Positions 24,210 to 35,604 of a stretch of DNA of 64,000 bases are shown one piece after another. The stretch spans positions 806,001-870,000 of the forward strand of contig NC_057381.1 in the NCBI RefSeq assembly GCF_016906535.1, written 5' to 3'. Source of the DNA: Rhizoctonia solani. Taxonomy: Eukaryota > Basidiomycota > Agaricomycetes > Cantharellales > Ceratobasidiaceae. Every line of letters begins with the position of its first letter. The first letter of the stretch is position 1. The notes beneath the pieces were generated by a model. That model was not told the origin of the DNA, made no database searches, and worked only from the letters and a program-made list of their open reading frames with translations. Both the position numbers and the translations under genes were made by a program.

Positions 24210-24893
24210 ATGTCTCGTGAGCATAGATCGTATCAGGCAATGGAGAGGAAACTCACAACGCGGGGGTTCGTTTATTTACAGGCCAACCTGACCCAGGTTT
24301 GAATCTCCGCTTGGGCGCGTCTGAGATCCCACCACTGACGGGCCGACCTGCTAGTAATGACCCTCAACAACATTTTGCAACGACAAGGACGAACAAATGC
24401 GCTATTATGGAAGGAAACATCGGTGGGGCCCGCACATGGTATGCCCCAGAAGTCCAAGACGTTTTGTTTGCCCATTTTGACCTAAGTTTGTCGTAACCTT
24501 GCCTAGACCCCACGTGGACCGTAACAGCATTCAGTGAGTTCTTTCCCAGACTTTGTGCCCAATACTTACCTCGTATCTTTATATTCCATAGTTGACCGGG
24601 TAAGGGTAGAATGAGTGGTTATATAAGTATTTCAACTTACCTGCTTTCACTAAATTCCAGGTGGAATATGGTTATGGTGTATGCACAGTGAGTTTGGTCA
24701 CCAATGATTAATTCTGGGTTTGACTCCTAATCAAACCAATCCCACGTTTAGCGAAAAATGGACGCACGACAAGAAGCCGCACGTAAGGTAGTAGCTCTAG
24801 CCGACCAGCCGCATCTCCGACAACTAACGGTTATTAATGATGTGGCAGGCCCTTGAGGCTCTCATGCTAGTTGAAATGACAGATAGATTATAA
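24210..24893 (+). CDS. 82-residue protein made of one double-stranded-RNA-binding domain
   Basis: Eight exons (24210-24216, 24282-24296, 24355-24438, 24507-24533, 24592-24599, 24661-24687, 24752-24787, 24849-24893) close in phase to 82 residues with all introns GT-AG. The protein is almost only a dsRBD: helix 1 TLNNILQRQGRTNALLW, then the loop KETSVGPAHDPTWTVTAFI, strands VEYGYGVCT, and the C-terminal helix DARQEAARKALEALMLVEM. The GPxHxPxWTV turn and the QEAARKALEAL helix are the family's most telling parts. The usual KKxAK lysines of helix 2 are only partly kept (RKMDARQ). It could bind or sequester dsRNA or pair with a larger dsRNA enzyme; no function can be claimed. One exon is 8 bases long. 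Exon 1 and 2 are the least certain; an ATG at 24357 is the alternative start. Confidence 0.72.
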
Positions 24894-25461
24894 TGAGTCG
24901 CGCCAAATCGTCACAGTCTCGGGCCACGCCGTGTGCTTTATCGTTGGCATGCTCATGCGTACGGGAGAAACGGCTCGCAAAATGGAGAAGTTTCAATGCA
25001 AGAAATCTACTTCTTGGTAAACATCCAAACCATATACCTCACCGATACCACAACACTCCCATCCCCCAAACTTGCTCATTTTGCACGACTCCCTACTATC
25101 CATATTTCTCATCTGGGCTCTTTGGTTCCTATTCTTCAATCATCTTATGGGGATGTCTTGTAGCAGCGCTGGGTGTTTTCGCATTAGGTCATCTCCCGTG
25201 TAATGTATTATTGTACAAAATCCCCGCTCTTTGGTTCAGTTTCTGAATAGCCATATCTATGTAAATGAACATTGTCATTTCAGTAAAATTATCTTAAGTC
25301 CGGCTGTGGTAGCTCCGGAGCTATCGGTTCCCCACACCGGTCCAAGTCGATCGCCTCTAAGATAAGGTAAACTCCACAGTTTTACAGGATCAGCGCATTC
25401 ATCGTAAAGTAGGTACCCGACTGTAAGTGTGGGGTACGGGGTGGTAACGTTTAAAGAATCC
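24894..25461. other. Intergenic between convergent dsRBD gene and LTV1
   Basis: No coding exon is supported. A 117-codon frame at 24893-25246 has no family features and lies in the 3' flank of the dsRBD gene. Confidence 0.4.
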
Positions 25462-27597
25462 TTAAAGCTTCCTGATGTTCACATTTGATGGGCCCATCGC
25501 TACCTTGCGTTGTTGCACTTTCCTTTCAGTCGCAAACGCTTCCTTCATGGCAGATTTCTCTGCCCTGCGGACCTTGATGACGAGGAAACGACGTCAGTAC
25601 AGGGTCGTCGTATAGACTAATTTGCTATGAACTCGCCTGTTTTTGATTGCGGGTAGCTTCCTTGCGGGCCTTCTTGTCCTCTTTGGATTCATTTCGCGGC
25701 CGACTGATGGTTTTGGGGGCTTTTTTTTTGGGGGGGGGGGGTTAGAGGAAATAAAATGATCTGTTTCAATATGCAGTACATTGGTATTGGACGAGATGTT
25801 GGCCTACCAAGTTCGCCAGCGGCCTGGCCCAAGACCTCTTCTCTTGCAGTTGTACCAGGATGGGCGGCCCCGTGGACAGAAGATACGTCACGTTGATCTT
25901 TGTCTCCAGTTATAGATGGAAGTCCAGTTTTAGGGTGAAGCTGTATCCGTGGCACTGGCCTTTTATCGCGCGCAAGGATCAGTCGTGGGTGGTTCTCTAC
26001 ATTGGAGTACGTTGCTGGAATAATCGCGGCGGGTCATAATATGATTAAATACCCTTAGTTGGAAGCTAGGAAACAAACCACGCTTACATAGTATCGTCTC
26101 ACAGTCCCATCTATCCTGCTCGTACCCTGCATCTATGTCGTAGGGTTCGGGGATCAAATCGTCTTGGTCTGTTTCGGGTGTCTTGCCCTTCTTAATTATT
26201 GCACGTGCAAGTACTCCTCCGTCACCATTGATATCGTCAACCAAGGCGTGACGCAACGCTGCCAGTTTCTCGGCCGGAGTAATGCCACCCAGCACAGGCC
26301 GCATCTTATTCCCAACCAGTTCGTACCTAACAACAACCAAGGTAAATAGGGGCATACAAGTACCGAAAAGCCCGTACTTTTCCAGAAATTCATCCATCAT
26401 ACCCTCTAAATCCTCTCTAGTGTCAAGGAGTTCCGGTGCTTCGTCGGAATCATCTTCAGTAAGATCCTTCGATAAACTTGTTTCGTTATCTCTGTCAGAA
26501 TCTTGCATATCTTCATCAGAGTTGTACAGAATCTCCATCTAGCAGAACCCAGGAATTCAGGATATGTTCACATAAAGTAATAGCGATGCACTCACACGAT
26601 CAAACTGCGCATCAAGCCCTCGGAGCCCTTCGTTTCTAAAAATTGAAGAGCTTGACATGCTAAAACCTGATGCATCGCTACCAGCACCTTTCCTTCTCCT
26701 CCTCCCTCCAATGACTGATATCGGGGGAGGCTAGGAAGCTTGCCGATCGTATCTCCACCTTCGGAATCTTCTAGCTCATCTTCTTGGGACTCGTCCAATG
26801 CCAATGCCTGCGCCTTCTTAAAGGCAGCTACCCTGGAGACCAAGTCATCTTCGGCATGCTCAGATCCGTCCATCTTAGCAGAAACCGTGTGCTGTTCAAT
26901 GCCTTCTTCCCGAAACTCCCAATCATCCCATTCGCCTGCCTCTCCGGCCTCTCGTTCTCCTCCTACCAAAAGTTCTCCAAACAGATCGTCGAGGTCTTCT
27001 TCTCCAGAACGGTCATTGTTCCCAACAAATGCGTCGTCATCCAGCGCCTCGAGAGTCTGGCGGAGATGTTGATCTAGGTCTGGATTAAAGCCGACGAGCT
27101 CTCTCGGTACGGATTGCATAGCATCCCGAGCAGCAGCAAGGGATAATTCCTTTTGAGATGGCAAGGATTCTCCAGGGAGTGTGACGATGTCTTTGGTCTT
27201 TGCTTTGCCCTTACTCTTATTGGGCGCCTCGAGCAGGATGGCGTCCGCGGTCATACCTATCGGACGAAGGTGTTGCATATAATCGTAGTCGGTGTCGTCA
27301 AAATAGACACCGTGCTCGGCGGCTTCACCAATGTTCGCTCGCTCAGACTTAGCGTAAGGCAGGGTCTGCTCCAGGTCCGCTCGAGTCTTTCCCTATAATA
27401 TGTGCTAGTAAAGAAAGAAAGCCCACTAAAGGTTCATTTTATTAGAAACTTACTTTACGCACCAAATTCTCTCTTTCAAACCCCTTTAATACATGAGTGC
27501 TGGCTTCCGGATCGTGAATAAGAGGGTCTCTCTGCGAACGATGTACTAGTTGGAAGTGCTGCGTCCCAGGCCGCCTCCAGATTGATTTGGGTGCCAT
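25462..27597 (-). CDS. ltv1: LTV1, 40S ribosome biogenesis factor
   Basis: Six exons (27454-27597, 26596-27392, 26088-26538, 25808-26014, 25637-25703, 25462-25572) give about 592 residues. Family features in order: FQLVHRSQRDPLIHDP at the N-terminus, GVYFDDTDYDYMQHLRP, a long acidic middle, SIFRNEGLRGLDAQFDR, MDEFLEKY, LVGNKMRPVLGG, QDRWDCETIL, YSNVENHPRLI, KTGLPS and a Lys/Arg-rich end. LTV1 binds pre-40S particles and must leave before 40S maturation. Two one-base frame problems are seen, in a GGA-rich run near 26691-26712 and at the exon 4/5 joint near 25803-25808. The intron 25573-25636 is GC-AG (CAG|gcgagt). A 45-base stretch after EKY (about 26342-26386) is either an in-frame intron or an insertion. 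Confidence 0.9.
25721..25741. repeat. T9-G12 homopolymer pair inside an LTV1 intron
   Basis: Nine T followed by twelve G on the plus strand, within intron 4 of LTV1. Such runs are hard to sequence, and the exon 4/5 phase next to it does not close. Confidence 0.9.
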
Positions 27598-30500
27598 ATT
27601 GATAGGGTGTAGGATAAAAATTCAGTAAATATCACCAGCAAGATAGTAATAACGAGGTGCTCAGATTTTGCGCAATCAGCTGTCGTCGGTAATTGCAACT
27701 TGAATCTCCAATTGGGCAACTCACAAAAATTGTGATTAGTCATCAATATTCATCTAACTAATATATGCGTGTAAAGATATAGATCACGATTGGCTTAATA
27801 TAGCTGTCTTCGCATAAACTCTCGCTAGAATTATATTCATATACAAATTTTAAGTTAACATTGTTCTAGTAACAGAGTGCTCTACAAGATAAGCTGGCAT
27901 TAAAATGGCAGTGGCGATACTATTGGAAAGACTCGACGGCTGTGTACACAGGGGATGGTTTAGTTAGGGCTTCTGATCACACACAGGATGATAGCGTGGA
28001 ACTTGGAAGTAAAGTTCTATCCCTCCCCCCCTTACACCTCGTATTGTGAAGCAAAGGCTGAGGTCCAGACCGAATCAAACGGTTGCTCATGAGAGACATC
28101 ATGATAGAGCTTGAGCCTGATGAAAGGTAATATTCCCATGCCCCCGTAGAATGCATTTTACTCAGACAACTTCTTGCCTAGAACGCATTGTTCTCTACTA
28201 TGGCCATCGAGTAGTGTAATTTGGTACCTGGTTTCCCACCTCAGGCAGCAGTAATTTGCCGAGATAGGATGCGCAAGATTTGCGTTCCGGAATCGTGTGT
28301 ATGGTACATACGTTCCTATAGTGGTCGTCGAACGTAGTGTCCAGCACGAGGCACTCTCTCGATCTGCATAATTCCAGTGCAGCAGATAGGAGTCTAATTC
28401 AATTACGATAGGGGAGGGCGGTGGTGGTAATACCATTCCTTAGGGGTGCGAGGCCGGTACGAGCTCGCCGCAACGTTCCATTCGCACCTACTAGCTACCT
28501 ACCTCCACAACACCCTCCCGTATTAGATTTTTCACAAATCAACTCTCGTAATTCATGCGCCAATCCGAACACGATTTGATGGACGTCTGAAAATGAGGAC
28601 CCAGGATGCGACGGCTAAGGGCAGGGGGCATTGTCGGGGAGAATAGTACAAGGCAGCCCACGCGCATTTAGCCGATTACTCCGGTTCAGTCATCCAGGAT
28701 AGGTGTACTCTCGGTCACAAGATGTAAATAATGATATCATAGACTGTTCCCAGGAAATTCTGTCCACGAAACCCAATACTTATAGTCACAGTCAAGTTGG
28801 GCAACCCAGTACCGGTTCGTTTGCTTGAAGTTCCCGAGGCCGTCTAGCATGGCTTAAGATATGGATGTAATTATGTATCCCTTCCTGGTATTACTATTAT
28901 GAGATCATATGCTAAGCGTTCGACCACTCGGTGCATACGCAACTGTGAGCCTGTGGGGGCGAAGAGTGAATGGAGCTCACAGAAATGATCATGAGTCCCA
29001 CAATCATAGAAGTTGTACGACCTATCAATCGGCCAGACATCTGGCGCTTGTGACCAACGGAACATAGCTATTTTCACTTGGGCCCATTTATACTGCAGTG
29101 TGTTGATGGTGAGTTATGTATCTACATGGAAAATACATGATCACTTTTGTAACGCGAATAAAACATCTGGATGTCAACTCTGTTCCAGACCGTACCTACA
29201 CATCTACGAGAGTATGATATAAGGGTAGCTGTGCTCATCCAAAATTTTCTTCTATGATTCATAGCTATTAGTATACAACACTTCTAACTAAGTTATATCT
29301 TACCACCCTAGTTATTTGACAGCTATATTATACGGGAAGGAGAACGGTGGTGTCTATGCACATCGATTCCAGTTTTCGCGCTTTTTCCCGTTACATATGT
29401 CCAAGTGTTTAAGCGCTGCTATTTTTCAAAAGTGATGAACTCGGAAACTATCATAGCAAGTTTAGCCATGCAACCAAAATGATCTACAATGCTTCGAAAA
29501 CTGGTGATTTTTCTGAATAGGCCGAAACCACTCTATGAGGCAAGCTCCTCCATTTTACAAGGGTAATAGAGCCTAGGCCATTTCCCCCTTACATATATTT
29601 GCGTCCGCTTCTCCAAGATACGGCACAACCTGGAGTATCTCCCGGCGAATGTTCCACTTTATTAAATTGAGACATAGGATTTGCGCCCCCATTTACGGTG
29701 CTCTCCCATGTCTCTGACAGTTAATGATTTAATTGAGATCTCCTCCAGCTGGACTATCTATAATCGACGCAAACTGGCTCTCATGGCGTGTTGAATACCT
29801 TCATGCTACTCAATTTTGTATATGTCGACATGTATGCCGGCATAATATTTTCCGTCTGCTCCGGACGTTTCCGATTATAGTAGGCCTATTCATAACTATT
29901 TTCAAATGATCCCCCTTGCGTCATGGTATGGGCCTCCAGATTATCGTGGTGAACGAATGTATGTGGAGCCAGTCATTCGTGTTAGATCAATGTAATCAAA
30001 CCGAATGGAAGGGGCTACATTCAAACCTATCGTCCAGCGCTCCTACTATTGGCGGAATATTCACTTAATCAGGTATTTTGCGGAATCAACAATGCCACGG
30101 TCCTGCTGCATGTACACGTGTGCACCTCGAGTTCGAATTTTCGCTCAGCATCGGTAAGGTCCATTGTCCATTTGTGATACACGTACTTGAACTTCAGCTC
30201 GAGTAGATTACCTCCTGTATTTCGAAACAATATTCGACTTCTTGTCATTTTTGTCCTGAGGCTGCCACCACGTGGTACTCAGACCCAAGATGCATATCGG
30301 CTGCATCATATGCGCATACATCTAGGCCGTTTATGCCTCGGGGCGTTCCTGAGAGCCGCGGGAAAATGTGCTCTCCACCATGTTCTCCACAAGGGACTTT
30401 TCCTATCCGAGGCATCTCCATGCATCGGCTAGGAATCGCAATTTATTAGATTATTCCGCCCCATATGGGTGATGTCACATTGACGTGTGGTAATGTAGCC

Positions 30501-30888
30501 ACCAAACATGTAAAGTTCGAGCCCGGCATGTTCCAGGCAACATTTTTTCTTCGGCCAGATCATTTTTACGAGTGCTAAACTACTTCACGGTACAGATATT
30601 TTATTTGCTTGTAGAACTCGTATGTCTAACGAGATTTTGTACCCGATCTCAGCACTGCTATTTTTAGCCATTATTATTCGAAGAAATTGGGAAAGGAGGT
30701 GGCTTCGTGAAAATGACGCATGCCTATCGGGAATGACGATAACACGAGGCACACATGCCCACCATAACATGACGTCGGAGTGGGCATTATTCGCTCCAGA
30801 TGCAAAAGTGTGAGCCGTAAAAGGCGAGCAAGCTGAGGTCTGAAAGGCAGAAAGCTCGTACTCGTCTCTCGTGCTCTCTTCACTCACG
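27598..30888. other. Sparse 3.3-kb region, no gene called
   Basis: The left end must hold the LTV1 promoter and the right end the CFEM promoter. Between them I found no coding exon, tRNA or repeat pair. A 92-codon minus-strand frame at 28158-28436 has no family features. Confidence 0.4.
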
Positions 30889-31740
30889 ATGCAGTTCATC
30901 ACTATTGCTCTTCTTGCGACGGCTTCGCTTATCAACGCCCAGTCGGTTCCATCAAGCGCCCCGGGGTGTGTTAAGTATTGTCTACGTATTGCTCGGGAGC
31001 AGTCAGCGTCTACCGCCCCCGGTGCATGCACATGGGCCGGCTGGTGTGCATCAAGCGCCTTTCAGGACTCTGTGTCCAACTGCTTCAGCAACGTTTGCGG
31101 TTCGACTAATCAACAAGTCGGCCAGCAAGTCTATCAGCAAATTTGCTCCCAAGCCGGTTCAGATACCACTTGCCCCTCTGGCAGCGCTTCGGCCAGTGCA
31201 TCGGCTCCCGTATCTTCGGTCATTTCGTCCGTATCTGAATCTGTAACTTCGGCCCTCTCATCAGCAGGTTAGTAAAAAAAAATTATTTATTACACTCGCT
31301 GATATATCCGTACATATTTTAGCATCTTCCTCTGATGTCGTCACCACCACGATCGGTGGAGTGGCTACCACTATTCCTGCCTCGGCTACTTCTTCTATTG
31401 CTAGTGAGGCTTCGAGCTCATCTGAGAGTGTAAGCTCTTCCCTTGAGAGTGTCTCCGCATCGCTTTCTAGTGCTGTGAGCTCCGCCACTGCTCCAGTCAG
31501 CTCCGCTATCAACGTGAGTTTTCCTGCCCCTGTTTATTACGTAATACTGACCCGGCAATTTAGTCGATAAGCTCCTCTGTTGCCTCTGTTATCTCCAGTG
31601 CGAGCTCAGCTGCTAGTTCAGCTGCTGCCAGCCCCACGGCATCTCCCAATGCTGCCAGCCCTCTTGGCCTCCAGTCTGCTCAAGCTGTGTCTCTTGGTGC
31701 CGCCGTCGTTGGCATCGTTGCAGGCGCACTCATGCTCTAA
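30889..31740 (+). CDS. Secreted CFEM-type protein with GPI anchor signal
   Basis: Three exons (30889-31267, 31323-31513, 31564-31740) give 248 residues. A signal peptide (MQFITIALLATASLINAQ) is followed by a domain of about 75 residues with eight cysteines, in the CFEM order of widely spaced Cys pairs (GCVKYC, ACTWAGWC, NCFSNVC, then single Cys). The rest is Ser/Ala-rich, fit for O-mannosylation, and ends in a hydrophobic tail (AVSLGAAVVGIVAGALML) with small residues before it, as in GPI signals. CFEM proteins sit at the cell wall or membrane; some bind haem or act at the host surface. The aspartate that binds haem in the known haem binders is not clearly present, so haem binding is open. Upstream CTG at 30871 is not needed. 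Confidence 0.88.
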
Positions 31741-32388
31741 ATCAATGACTATCATACTCGCATTTACTTCGTGGCTTGTTATCACGAGACTTTCAACCTT
31801 TTAGTTTCTAATCCACACGAAACCTACGCCCGTATTGTTCCTTTCCCTCCTCCCTTGTAGCACTTACCCACGAATTTTCTGAAATAACTTTTTCTGAGTG
31901 ATGGATACTTTAACCGGTGTTCTGAAGTAATCTTTGTAGTTTTGGTTACTTTCTTTCAATGAATGTTTGATTTGCTTTGAATAACCACATAAATCTTTCC
32001 CTTCGTCTGAACTCAAAATCCATCGGATTTGGCTGTAAAACACTCATTAATGCAGTAGACGGCATATAATGTGAGCGTTACAGCGTGCATAGTGCAGTGC
32101 ATGTATCCCGCGTTCCATGATTCATAAATTCAGCTAGAATGGTCATTTTAACGTTGCGCTTTTAGGTGCACTCATCACACGACAAACTAAGTAGGCTTTG
32201 ATGCTCACGGCGTTGACTATGCATGGTCAGGTATCGTAGACCTCGCCCTCGAACCTCGCCAAGTACGTATATACGCCAACTCGGGCACGCCCTCGCTCTT
32301 CAGTACTAGTCTAAGAATAGCTTTCAGGACAAGTGTATCTCATCCGGTCGAGTATGCCCATAATATGGATAGGTGTAGCACACTGGCA
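31741..32388. other. Intergenic between convergent CFEM and F-box genes
   Basis: 3' flanks of two genes running towards each other. No feature seen. Confidence 0.4.
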
Positions 32389-34047
32389 TTAAATTGGATC
32401 TAAAGTGGTCATTATTACGCGCCACGTCTCGCCCTTGATCTCCTTCGCTATCGGGATCGCTCTCATCTTGATCGGAATTTGATAATGGGGGCGGTGATAC
32501 TGTATGTATTTGAGATTTTCAGGCAAGCGAAGCCCGATAGCCTCCCGAAAACCCTCTTGATTCAGATAAACAAATTTGAGGGGAAAACTAGCACTCGTGC
32601 GATGACGCAGCACGTTTCCCAGCTGTCGGTAAGACACTCGAAAACAGTAGACGTGTGTTAGGTTAGGTAAGGTGTGAGGGACTTTGCTCAATTCCCGAGT
32701 AAAATGTCTGCCATCAATTCTAAGCTTAGTGACAGTGGGTAACGATGATAGTATATCCGTGAGTGATTCTCCAGAAGGGGTTATGGAGAGCTTAGATATA
32801 TCCAGTTCATCAAGCAGTGGATAGGTTGACTTGCTCCGGGTAGCCAAGCCACTACTTGTTTCACCGCCTGCCCCGGTGCCTGCAAAATGGTTGGCGAGTC
32901 TCATACTCCCACTCGACGACTCGAAACGACCGGAGATCACAAGCTTCTCGAGCACCGGCGCTTGGACCATTTCTATCATGCACAGCATCCAGGAAGTGAA
33001 AGAGCCCGTGATGAATGCAAGGGAGCGGAGGCGTAAAAGGCAGACACGAAAAATGTCTAGCTCGGGCGGTCCAATTTCGTTTTCGAACCCATACGCAGCT
33101 CTCTTCGAAATTTCAAGCGATAGATTCTCCAGTTCCGGGTTAGCAACAAGTAGTTTACGAAGATTTTCGGGCGAGCAATATGCATACGACGAGGTGAGTT
33201 TGAGTGTTGTGAGACCTGTAAATATTGGAGAAGATCTGTTGAAAACGTAGCCCCAAGGTACGGCATCAAATTCAACGCAACGAAGTCTTGGAACCGTAGA
33301 GGCGCAGAAAGAATAAGATTCACTAAAAAGGTGGGGATAATCTAAACTTCGTAGCTCTTCAATGTCAGAGTTATACCCTCGGACCTTCCATCTACATGAG
33401 AGGAAACGGAGGCCGCAGGTGGGTCGTGCATTGATGAACCCAATGATCGCATACAGTACCTCCGGCTGTTTGACGCAGACAGTAAGTGAGCTCCAGCGGT
33501 CTACCGTGGCTCCGCGAGAAATGAGGAACTTTAGCAGATAAGGGACTTTCTCGAGCTGTGTTTCCCAATCTCGAGCTTCAATGCACACAGCGCCCCAAAA
33601 CCTTTTACGCATTTCTATATCGATCTCAAGGGGGCGAGTAGGCCCTGCTCGTTTAAGGTAAAGGGATACGAGGTGGTATGGGCTGGGCCGCGTTATGTGA
33701 ATATGAGCCCAAAGGCTTGGGCATCTTATTGCCACATCCCTCCACTGATGGCAGACTTGCTAGAAACGATTGAAAATAACAAAAATGATCAGCCGACCGT
33801 AATCATACCCATATATATATGTTGAATGTCTCACAGTAATGACATCCTGGAACCCAAAATAATACCGTGTCCTAGGTCGGGTGGCCCGTTCTGATGCTTG
33901 GCCAATCGCAAACACATGTGAGAGCAATTCAGCAGGTAGTTTGTTGACGCTCTGTGCATCATTGTGTCTACGTCCTTGTATTTGTGTAAAATGTGAAGTG
34001 CCTGGAGGGCCCGCGTTTATGATGCTGTGGGGAATGATGGAAGCCAT
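32389..34047 (-). CDS. F-box protein with leucine-rich C-terminal part (copy 1)
   Basis: Exons 33835-34047 and 32389-33759 close to 527 residues. The F-box is split by the intron: VNKLPAELLSHVFAI and DVIT in exon 1, then QVCHQWRDVAIRCPSLWAHI in exon 2. After it come irregular leucine-rich stretches such as FTGLTTLKLTS, NPELENLSLEI and LDELDISKLSI, as in fungal F-box/LRR-like proteins. It probably links a substrate to the SCF ubiquitin ligase through Skp1. Copy 2 at 35605-37127 has the same intron place and layout, and a dead copy lies between them, so this is a local tandem family. The substrate is unknown. Confidence 0.82.
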
Positions 34048-34473
34048 TGCGCCGTTCCGGCCAGAACTGAAGGGATAGTCGCACAGACAGCCTATACATC
34101 ATATTTGAAATTGACATGAAACGAGGCCTATTTCAATGTGGGTGGAATTCGTGGCTGTATGCATCGTGGGATATCGAACTTACTTGGAATACGCAGATTT
34201 TTGGTTCTATCAAGCGATTTTACTGTGAATTCAGTAGAGATCTTATAAGTACGGTCTGTGCTAATCACATCAGCGCAGAATGTGGCTTCAATATCGACAA
34301 TCAAGTCCATAGCCAACACAGTAAGCCACAGCCGAACACCGGTTTCGGCACATTACCTCGCAGTTGGTTTGAAGACCTCATCTCACAGAGTCTGGTCAAT
34401 GAATCAAAGTATGGCCATAATGTTGCTTTATTTTGACACAATACACATAAAAGTAAAATGCCTCTGCCTCCAT
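34048..34473. other. Gap upstream of F-box copy 1
   Basis: It must contain the promoter of F-box copy 1. No coding exon is supported. Confidence 0.35.
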
Positions 34474-34830
34474 CTACACCCACATCCTTCTCGTACCCCA
34501 CCGAAGTGGATACCCCGTATGTATTTCACATGCAAAGCGCACCTGTAAGAATACCAATGTCAAAATATCAACGGACTTCGTGTCCTTAGTTAAGAACAGG
34601 TTGCCAGGTTCAATGAGCCCGCGGCCACTAATGCATTTAGGATCTGTATTGAAACGGGGGTAGTAGAGAACAGGTCTTTTAATGTATCGGTATACAGAAC
34701 ACGCTATGCGAATGTGAATCCAATGGGTCGGACAACTGATTGCTACCTCCCTCAAGCGATGGCAAACACCCTATGCACAAAATGATTTGGGGGCCCCAGG
34801 TGTGTGGATAGATTTACTCGTACTAACAAT
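34474..34830 (-). pseudogene. F-box gene remnant between copies 1 and 2
   Basis: On the minus strand a stretch reading GVCHRLREVAISCPTHWIHI matches the second half of the F-box of copy 1 (VCHQWRDVAIRCPSLWAHI). It is followed by weakly similar residues that stop after about 90 codons. Upstream, HKILLVRVNLSTHLGPPNHF may be the decayed end of the first exon. The leucine-rich part is missing, so this is a truncated copy. Confidence 0.6.
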
Positions 34831-35604
34831 ATCTTGTGGAGCCCTGCGCAATACTTTGCCGTCGGCCGAATACTACTATGCCCCGTACCTCGCACAACAA
34901 CGAATATATGAAATATATAGCAATTCGGTAGGCAATCCATTGACTTTCTCCACACCATTGTGCATGTATTCCTGCGCTTGCTGTGCAGAACCCAAATGAG
35001 CAATAGTAATATCAGAGTCTGCGGTGGCCCCCAGAAGAACCACTGGCTATTGCCCTGCCTTTGAGAAAAGGGATGGGTAACGCGCGAGACCGTCACCGGA
35101 ACTCAGCTCGCTATTTCCAATGTTCGCTGCATAGAGCAGTAGTTTCAAATATTTCTCATAGTGGTGATCTCCCTTTACCGCAACTAGCGATCCTCCCCCC
35201 CCCTGGATCTTTGGCGTGTTGTCACAGGAGAGGGGATGAAATACCCATTAACATTTGAGTTGCCGCTACGGTTCCAAACTGCCTACAGCACGCTGAATTC
35301 ATTGAATTCATTTAAAGCATCGTTCAAAGCCCGCTAACGAGACCATGCGACTTGAATCGAAGCAAATTGACGAATACATGCGTATTGGGGAAGAAGCACT
35401 TGAAAATCAATGTGAATTGAAGAAAAGGACTTTGAAGGCCCAGGCTTGCCACGAAAACGGACGATAGGATAGCGCATATATTATTTGTAGATGTATGAAA
35501 CGTCTCGTAGTAAAACATCGTGGACATATACCAATTCCCCATAATCGACTCTGTGTAAATTACATACCAAGCATGATCCCCTGCACCCCTCAATTATCAC
35601 AGAT
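34831..35604. other. Gap between F-box remnant and copy 2
   Basis: This 774-base stretch may hold more decayed F-box sequence but none I can align by eye. No other feature seen. Confidence 0.3.

Noticed and set aside
24299..24496. Single-exon frame of 65 codons within the dsRBD locus
   Set aside because: The shifted frame with introns gives a full dsRBD; this frame gives no family match.
28158..28436. 92-codon minus-strand frame
   Set aside because: No family features, no supporting neighbouring exons; length is within chance.
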